Positions 6,081 to 10,989 of a DNA stretch of 10,989 nt are shown one piece after another. A program made the position numbers and the translations under genes. The first letter of the stretch is position 1. Each line of letters begins with the position of its first letter. The notes beneath the pieces are model-generated. The model was not told where the DNA came from and did not search any database. It saw only the letters and a list, made by a program, of their open reading frames with translations. This DNA is from Phycisphaerales bacterium UBA2266 (GTDB lineage: Bacteria > Planctomycetota > Phycisphaerae > Sedimentisphaerales > Anaerobacaceae). The stretch covers positions 4,289-15,277 of the forward strand of contig DDXG01000073.1 of the NCBI GenBank assembly GCA_002347125.1. The letters are read 5' to 3'.

Positions 6081-9000
6081 CACCGGGCTGGTGATGGTGG
6101 CGCGGTTATGGTCGTCGGTGTCGAAGGAGTAGTTGTTGCGGGCCAGGAGGCTCAGGCGGGCGGACTGGCCGGGCGCGCCGACGGCACGGACGGTGAATGT
6201 GACTTGTCGGGCGTCGCCGGCGTCAAAGTGCGGCAGCCGCAGGGGATGGGCCTGGACGGTGTAGAACGGGGCCGGCGTGGGAGTGGTGGGCAGGTCGCCG
6301 GAGTATGCGCCGGGTTCGCCGGTGACGGCGCGGATCATGATGTTGCCGCAGAAATCGCAGAAACTGGGCAGCCAGGAGCAATACTGGCAGTAGTCGTCGA
6401 GGTTGAACCATCCGCCAAGAGCGGGCAGGTAGCCATAGGTTCGCCGGTGGAGCGGCCCGGTGGTATCGAAGCCGACCTGGTTGAGTTTGCCGGATTCGAT
6501 CTGCCGCCAGCCGACGTAGAAGCTGCCGCTGGGGATGATGATGTTGTGGGCGGTCAGGTCGACGTCGAACCAGGCGACCTCGCGGGCGGCGGAGGTGGTT
6601 ACGGGATCGACGTTGAAAGGCGTGATGAGCTGGGCGCCGGGGTAGCCGGAGGGGCCGTTGTCCCTCCAGACGTTCAGTTCAAAGGGGTAGGTGGTCTGGT
6701 CCCAGACGTAGAAGCGGGCGGTGCGCAGTTGCGCGGGGTAGGCGGCGGGTGTGAATTTGACGGCGATGTAGCTGTCGGTCGAGCCGAGATCGCCATAGTC
6801 TTCCGCCGAGCCGTCGTCGTAGGCTATGGGGATGGGCGGGTTGAGGCGCAGGGCGGCCGTGACGCCAGGGCACTCGGCCTGCAGGCAGCGGACTTCGGCG
6901 GTGACGTTGAAGGAGTCGCCTTTGGGGACGGTTACGTCGGTTACGGGGGTGAGGATATTGGCGCTGAGGAGGCCCCAGGGGATGAACCATTCGATGGTCT
7001 CGGTGTTCGTGTTGGAGTCGGAATCGGTGGCGGTGGCCTCCACACGCCACTGGCCGGAGTCGGCGATGTGAAGGTTGAGGGTTTGGGTAAACCAGGGGCT
7101 TTGGAAGGGTAGCGGGCCGTTATAGAAATCGTGATTGTCGGGGATGTTGGTGATTCTCAGGTTGACGTCGGGGATGCCCTGGGCGTCGGAGGCGGCGACG
7201 CGGACGGCGGCGATGGTGTCGTTGTAGGCGGCACCGGAGCAGTTCTTCCAGACGCCGCCGATGAGGCACTCGACGGACTGCACCGTGGGCAGGTTGGGAT
7301 CGAAGACGGTGATGACCCTGGCGTCGGAGAGGCCGACGATGCCGACGTCGTTCTCGGCCAGGACGCGGACGGTGTAGGTTCCGTTGACCGTGGGGTGGAT
7401 GGTCCAGCGGGCGCGGCCGCCGCTGATGCCGGACTTGAGGTAGATGTCGAGCGTGGGCGGGTTGGGGCCGGAGGCGGTATCGAGCGAGAAGAGGGTGTCT
7501 TCGTTGTTTTCCGTGATGAGGAAGGCGATCGTGCCGATGCCGCTTTCGACGGCGTCCTCGACGGCGGGCTTGACGTTGATTTTTCTGGACCCGACGGCGT
7601 CGGCGCCGAAGGTCTTGATGGGGTTGACCAGCGAGGAGTAGCTTGCTGTGGCGGCGTTGAAGATCGTCAGGGCGCCTGTGGCGGCGGTGTATGGATCGAG
7701 GATGTGGACGGCGCCGACGGCATAGGGGGCGGGTTCGGCGACGCGGACGTTGAGGTGGGCCGAGTCGATCTGCGAGTTGGGGGCCAGCGTTGAGATGTCG
7801 TAGGTGAGGTAGTATCGGCTGACGTTGTCGTTGTTGGGGTCGATGGCATAGTCAACGATAACTTCGATATTGTTGAAGGTCAGCCAGTCGTCGTCGCCGA
7901 CGTCATGGGAGACGAGCTTGATGTAGCTGGTTGCGCCGGGGTTGAGGTCGGCGATGGCCGCGGGGTCTTCGGTGATGAACCAGCAGTCCGGCGGCTGGGG
8001 CTCGCCGCCGCCGCCCTCGGCCGGGATACAATCGCCGATAAGGTGCAGATTGTTGCCCGCCGAGTCGGCGGTGTAGACGTACCAGCCGGACAGGACGATC
8101 TCGTTGAAGTGTATGACGAGGTAATTCTCGAGGCGGACGCCGATCTTGCGGACGACACCTTCGGGGATGGTGAATTCGTAGAGCTTCTGGGCATCTTCGC
8201 CGATGGCGCCGATGCCGTTGTCGGGTTCGAGGTCGCCGGTGTTGTACTGGGCGGCGAATTCGGCTCCAATGACGGCGACGGCGGGGTTGTCGAACTTGCT
8301 GTAGGCATCGGCGGAGACGTCCTTGACGACGAGGGTGTCGTAAGCGGGCGGGCGCGGGCCGCTGTTGGGATCGGACGTGCCCGGTTCCGTCTGGCCGGGG
8401 CAGCCGGATTGGAGGGTCTGCGAGAGGGTGAGCGTCGGCGGGGCGGCCGAGGCGGAGGCGCTAAGGGTGATGAGCTGGTCCTGGTTTCGTTCGCGGACCT
8501 GGAAGGCAATGGCGGTCTTGCCCTGGTCGAAGGCCTCCTGGACGGCGGCCTTGACGTTGAGGTTGACAAATCCGGCCGCGGCGGCTGAGAACGTCTTGAG
8601 GGGGTTGATCAGCCGGGTATCGGCGGGGGAATTGGCCTCGTGAATGGTGACGGCATTGTCGCCGGCGGAGAGGACCGGGTCGATGAGGTAAAGCTCGCCG
8701 ACGGCGTCGGGGTCCGGATTGCTGATGCTCAGCTTGAGGTAGGCCGAGCCCAGGTCAGCGGTGGTGTCCACGCCGGAGAGGTCGTATTTGAGCGTGTAGC
8801 GGCTGATGGTGTCGTTGTCGGGGTCGGGGATGTACTCGACAATGACCTCGATGTCGTTGAAGGTCAGCCAGTCGTCGTCGCCGACGTCGTGGGAGACGAG
8901 CTTGATGTAACTGGTTGCGCCGGGGTTGAGGTCGGCGATGGCCGCGGGGTCTTCGGTGATGAACCAGCAGTCCGGGGGCTGGGGCTCGCCGCCGCCGCCT

Positions 9001-10989
9001 TCGGCGGGGATGCAGTCGCCGATCAGACGCAGATTGTTGCCCGCGGCGTCGGAAGTATAGACGTACCAGCCGGACAGGACGATCTCATTAAAGTGGAGGA
9101 CCAGATAGTTCTCAAGGCGGACGCTGATTTTGCGTATGTTGCCGGGCGGGAGCGTGAAGGCGTAAAGCTGCTCGACGTCCTCGCCGATGGCGCCGAGACC
9201 GTCGCCGGGTTCGAGGTCGCCGGTGTTGTAGGTTCCCGGGTTGACCGATCCGACCAGGGCGGCGGCGGGCGAGAGCGTGACGGCGTAGGACGCCTCGGAG
9301 ATGTCGAAACCGGTGGCGGCGTCAAAGACCATCGGGACGGCCGTATCCACGGTGCAGCCGCTGAGAATGCCGAGGTCGTTGGGGTTGTTGTCGAGCGTAA
9401 GCAGCGGCGTGAGGTCGTTGATGTCGCGGAATGCGTCGGTATTCGAGCCGGGACTGAACTGCGCGTGGACGATGACGTGGCCGCAGCCGTTGCCTCCGAA
9501 GCACTCGATATCGGCCGCGAGCGTGAACGGCTCGTTGACGACGACGGGGCCGGTGGTGTTGGGCTCGGTGATGGTGACTCGCAGTTCGGCGGATTGGGCG
9601 GGGGTATTCTCGAGGGCCCTTTCGAGGTTGATGCGTCCCCAGCCGTACATGTTGTCCCATCCGGGTGGCCCCAGGTCGTCGGCGTTGTCCTGAAGGACCG
9701 ACCGGACCTGGGCGGGGGTCAGTTCGGGGTTGGCTTCGAGCAGCAGGGCGGCGGCCCCGGCCACGTGGGGGGTGGCCATGGAGGTCCCGATGGCGCGGAT
9801 GTAACGGTTGCCGCCGACGACGAAGTAGTTGTCGTAGCACTCGTCGCCAATGACGTAGAGGCAGTAGAAGGGGTCGTTGGCGACCAGCGTGCTGAAGCAG
9901 GAGACGATCTCGGGGAAGGCCTTGCCTCCGAAATCGCCGCCGCCCGGTGCCACGAGGTCCAGTTGCGTGCCGCCGTCGGAGTAGGAGGCGATGACGTCGC
10001 CTTTGTCCACGGCGCCGACGGCGATGGCCTTGGAGGCGCATGCGGGCGAGACGATGTGCTGTGGGTCGCCGTCGTTGCCCGAGGCGCAGACCACGACGAC
10101 GCCCTTGTCGACGGCGGCGTTGACGGCCTGGGCCATGTCCTCCTGGTCGCAGGTTCCGCTGTAGAGGCCCTCGCCGAGACTGAGGTTGATGACGTCGGCG
10201 CCGTTGTCCACGCACCAGTTGATGCCGAGGATCACGTCGGAACTGTAGCCGTTGCCGCTGTAGTCGAGGGCCTTGACGGCCATGAGGGCCACGTCATAGC
10301 TGACGCCCCGGAATTGCATGCCTTCGGAGGCGATGATGCCGGCGACGTGGGTTCCGTGGGCGTGGTCGTCCATGGCGTCGTTGGAGCCGTCGGTGGGGTT
10401 GTACTGGGCGATGACCTTATTGACCAGGTCGGGGTGGGTGTAATCGATGCCGGTATCCACGACGCAGACCCTGACGCCCTGGCCGGTGATGGCGTTGGAC
10501 CATGCGTAGTCGGCGTGAATCTGATAGGCGGAATCCTCCAGCAGGGCCCGGACGGGGCGGTCCTCCCGTAGGCTCTTGAAGCGGGGCAGGGTGCTCAGGG
10601 CCTCGATCTTGTCTTGCGGAACCTCGACGACGAGCCGGTTGCCCAGCGAACCGTACTCGTGGACGAGCCGGGCGCCGACATCGGAGACGGCCTTGCGGTA
10701 CTGCTGGTCGCGGGCCCGTCGGGCGGCCTGGGTGAGCCGCTGGGCCAGGGCCGGGTGCTCGTCGAGTTCGACGATGAGACGGCGGCTTGCCGGCCGCGGG
10801 GCGTTCGTCTTGGGGGCGTCTCGCCGGTGATTCGAGGGCGGGACGCCCTCGACACGGCCCGGCCTTTCGCCGGACAGCAGCCGCCAGATGATGTCCTCGT
10901 TGGGGCGGCCCTGGAACTGGATCCGGCGCTGGGCATCCAGAAAGACGGCGGTGGGGATGCGGTCGATGTGGTACTGAGCGGCCGTAACG
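5898..10989 (-). CDS. Giant secreted subtilisin-like protease with N-terminal thioredoxin-like domain (5' end outside window)
   Basis: About 1,696 residues are visible, and the frame is open to the right edge. Between 10461 and 10989 there is no in-frame stop and no ATG, GTG or TTG, so translation must begin outside the window. In protein order: the C-terminal half of a thioredoxin-like domain (10989-10869; RIPTAVFLDAQRRI with its cis-proline); a Pro/Arg-rich linker; an I9-type propeptide (about 10778-10540, starting LIVELDEHP); and a subtilase domain to about 9600. The triad is Asp in VDTGIDY (10455-10457), His in HGTH (10356-10358) and Ser in GTSMATP (9780-9782), with the oxyanion Asn in ASGND near 10075. 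Then come two tandem beta modules, Ig-like segments, a YDDGS-type beta-sandwich with a CxxC-x6-CxxC knuckle (6348-6389), and a dockerin-like tail with a DTNSDNKVNPRD calcium loop. It is probably exported and surface-bound or part of an extracellular complex. The substrate is unknown. Confidence 0.93.
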   Translation of the reverse strand, partial: VTAAQYHIDRIPTAVFLDAQRRIQFQGRPNEDIIWRLLSGERPGRVEGVPPSNHRRDAPKTNAPRPASRRLIVELDEHPALAQRLTQAARRARDQQYRKAVSDVGARLVHEYGSLGNRLVVEVPQDKIEALSTLPRFKSLREDRPVRALLEDSAYQIHADYAWSNAITGQGVRVCVVDTGIDYTHPDLVNKVIAQYNPTDGSNDAMDDHAHGTHVAGIIASEGMQFRGVSYDVALMAVKALDYSGNGYSSDVILGINWCVDNGADVINLSLGEGLYSGTCDQEDMAQAVNAAVDKGVVVVCASGNDGDPQHIVSPACASKAIAVGAVDKGDVIASYSDGGTQLDLVAPGGGDFGGKAFPEIVSCFSTLVANDPFYCLYVIGDECYDNYFVVGGNRYIRAIGTSMATPHVAGAAALLLEANPELTPAQVRSVLQDNADDLGPPGWDNMYGWGRINLERALENTPAQSAELRVTITEPNTTGPVVVNEPFTLAADIECFGGNGCGHVIVHAQFSPGSNTDAFRDINDLTPLLTLDNNPNDLGILSGCTVDTAVPMVFDAATGFDISEASYAVTLSPAAALVGSVNPGTYNTGDLEPGDGLGAIGEDVEQLYAFTLPPGNIRKISVRLENYLVLHFNEIVLSGWYVYTSDAAGNNLRLIGDCIPAEGGGGEPQPPDCWFITEDPAAIADLNPGATSYIKLVSHDVGDDDWLTFNDIEVIVEYIPDPDNDTISRYTLKYDLSGVDTTADLGSAYLKLSISNPDPDAVGELYLIDPVLSAGDNAVTIHEANSPADTRLINPLKTFSAAAAGFVNLNVKAAVQEAFDQGKTAIAFQVRERNQDQLITLSASASAAPPTLTLSQTLQSGCPGQTEPGTSDPNSGPRPPAYDTLVVKDVSADAYSKFDNPAVAVIGAEFAAQYNTGDLEPDNGIGAIGEDAQKLYEFTIPEGVVRKIGVRLENYLVIHFNEIVLSGWYVYTADSAGNNLHLIGDCIPAEGGGGEPQPPDCWFITEDPAAIADLNPGATSYIKLVSHDVGDDDWLTFNNIEVIVDYAIDPNNDNVSRYYLTYDISTLAPNSQIDSAHLNVRVAEPAPYAVGAVHILDPYTAATGALTIFNAATASYSSLVNPIKTFGADAVGSRKINVKPAVEDAVESGIGTIAFLITENNEDTLFSLDTASGPNPPTLDIYLKSGISGGRARWTIHPTVNGTYTVRVLAENDVGIVGLSDARVITVFDPNLPTVQSVECLIGGVWKNCSGAAYNDTIAAVRVAASDAQGIPDVNLRITNIPDNHDFYNGPLPFQSPWFTQTLNLHIADSGQWRVEATATDSDSNTNTETIEWFIPWGLLSANILTPVTDVTVPKGDSFNVTAEVRCLQAECPGVTAALRLNPPIPIAYDDGSAEDYGDLGSTDSYIAVKFTPAAYPAQLRTARFYVWDQTTYPFELNVWRDNGPSGYPGAQLITPFNVDPVTTSAAREVAWFDVDLTAHNIIIPSGSFYVGWRQIESGKLNQVGFDTTGPLHRRTYGYLPALGGWFNLDDYCQYCSWLPSFCDFCGNIMIRAVTGEPGAYSGDLPTTPTPAPFYTVQAHPLRLPHFDAGDARQVTFTVRAVGAPGQSARLSLLARNNYSFDTDDHNRATITSPVNPCRAVNLDAVGLVDFKDLALLIQNWLSAAPPLPADTNSDNKVNPRDLANLADYWLTSCN
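7872..8150 (-). repeat. Internal tandem repeat of the protease gene, copy B core
   Basis: This is the second copy of the module core. The encoded segment differs from copy A at about six of 93 residues, including Ser/Gly, Leu/Ile, Arg/His and Asp/Asn changes, so most base changes are silent. The wider module extends from a lead-in at about 8340 through YNTGDLEP (8246-8223) to about 7430. Outside the core, the DNRLRE-like halves of the two copies have clearly diverged. The core was therefore either duplicated more recently or kept alike by gene conversion or selection. Confidence 0.85.
8856..9134 (-). repeat. Internal tandem repeat of the protease gene, copy A core
   Basis: This is the best conserved core of the first of two tandem modules in the protease. 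It encodes RLENYLVLHFNEIVLSGW, an insert rich in Gly and Pro (PAEGGGGEPQPPDCW), and ends in GDDDWLTFND. It matches 7872-8150 without gaps at an offset of exactly 984 bases, with about 25 differences over 279 bases by eye. The wider module runs from about 9330, upstream of the shared YNTGDLEP (9230-9207), to about 8405. After the core comes a segment resembling DNRLRE/CBM96-type beta-sandwiches (LKYDLSG, then SAYLKL). Confidence 0.85.

Noticed and set aside
5877..10571. Long plus-strand open frames opposite the protease gene (5877-7112, 7131-7793, 7905-8588, 8640-10571)
   Set aside because: They are rich in Gly, Val and Asp without domain motifs. They arise because GC-rich coding DNA has few stops on the opposite strand. 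The minus strand encodes clear subtilase motifs throughout.

Overview
The window is GC-rich DNA, most likely from a member of the Planctomycetota, probably the class Phycisphaerae or a relative. This placement is an inference from three things: a dockerin-like tail closing a very large secreted protease, a Gfo/Idh/MocA oxidoreductase, and a lipoprotein-type serine hydrolase. No rRNA or other marker gene is present to confirm it. No tRNA, rRNA, CRISPR array, transposase or insertion sequence was seen.

Layout, left to right: (1) 30-440 (-), a small membrane-anchored helix-hairpin-helix protein of ComEA type. (2) 441-932, a divergent intergenic region with two adjacent palindromes and a candidate promoter. 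(3) 933-2162 (+), a Gfo/Idh/MocA-family oxidoreductase. (4) 2178-2771 (-), a MarC-family membrane protein, convergent with the oxidoreductase (15 bp apart). (5) 2905-4173 (+), a secreted serine hydrolase of the class C beta-lactamase fold. (6) 4185-4817 and 4834-5880 (+), a DarT/DarG toxin-antitoxin pair: an ADP-ribosyltransferase that modifies DNA and its macro-domain antitoxin. (7) 5898 to beyond the right edge (-), a giant secreted subtilisin-like protease. It has a propeptide, a catalytic domain, two near-identical tandem beta modules, a cysteine-knuckle domain and a dockerin-like C-terminus. Its open frame continues upstream into the C-terminal half of a thioredoxin-like domain at the window edge.

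The genes do not form one pathway. DarTG is a self-contained defence or growth-control module. It sits 11 bp behind the serine hydrolase and 17 bp before the convergent protease end, and its base composition is visibly less GC-rich, which suggests acquisition by transfer. The protease, hydrolase and oxidoreductase fit a surface-degradation and sugar-handling lifestyle, but nothing here links them functionally.

The observations most worth a second look are the thioredoxin-like/propeptide/subtilase fusion, the roughly 90% identical internal duplication in the protease, the Panacea-like look of the DarG C-terminal domain, and the palindrome over the ribosome-binding region of the TTG-initiated toxin gene.
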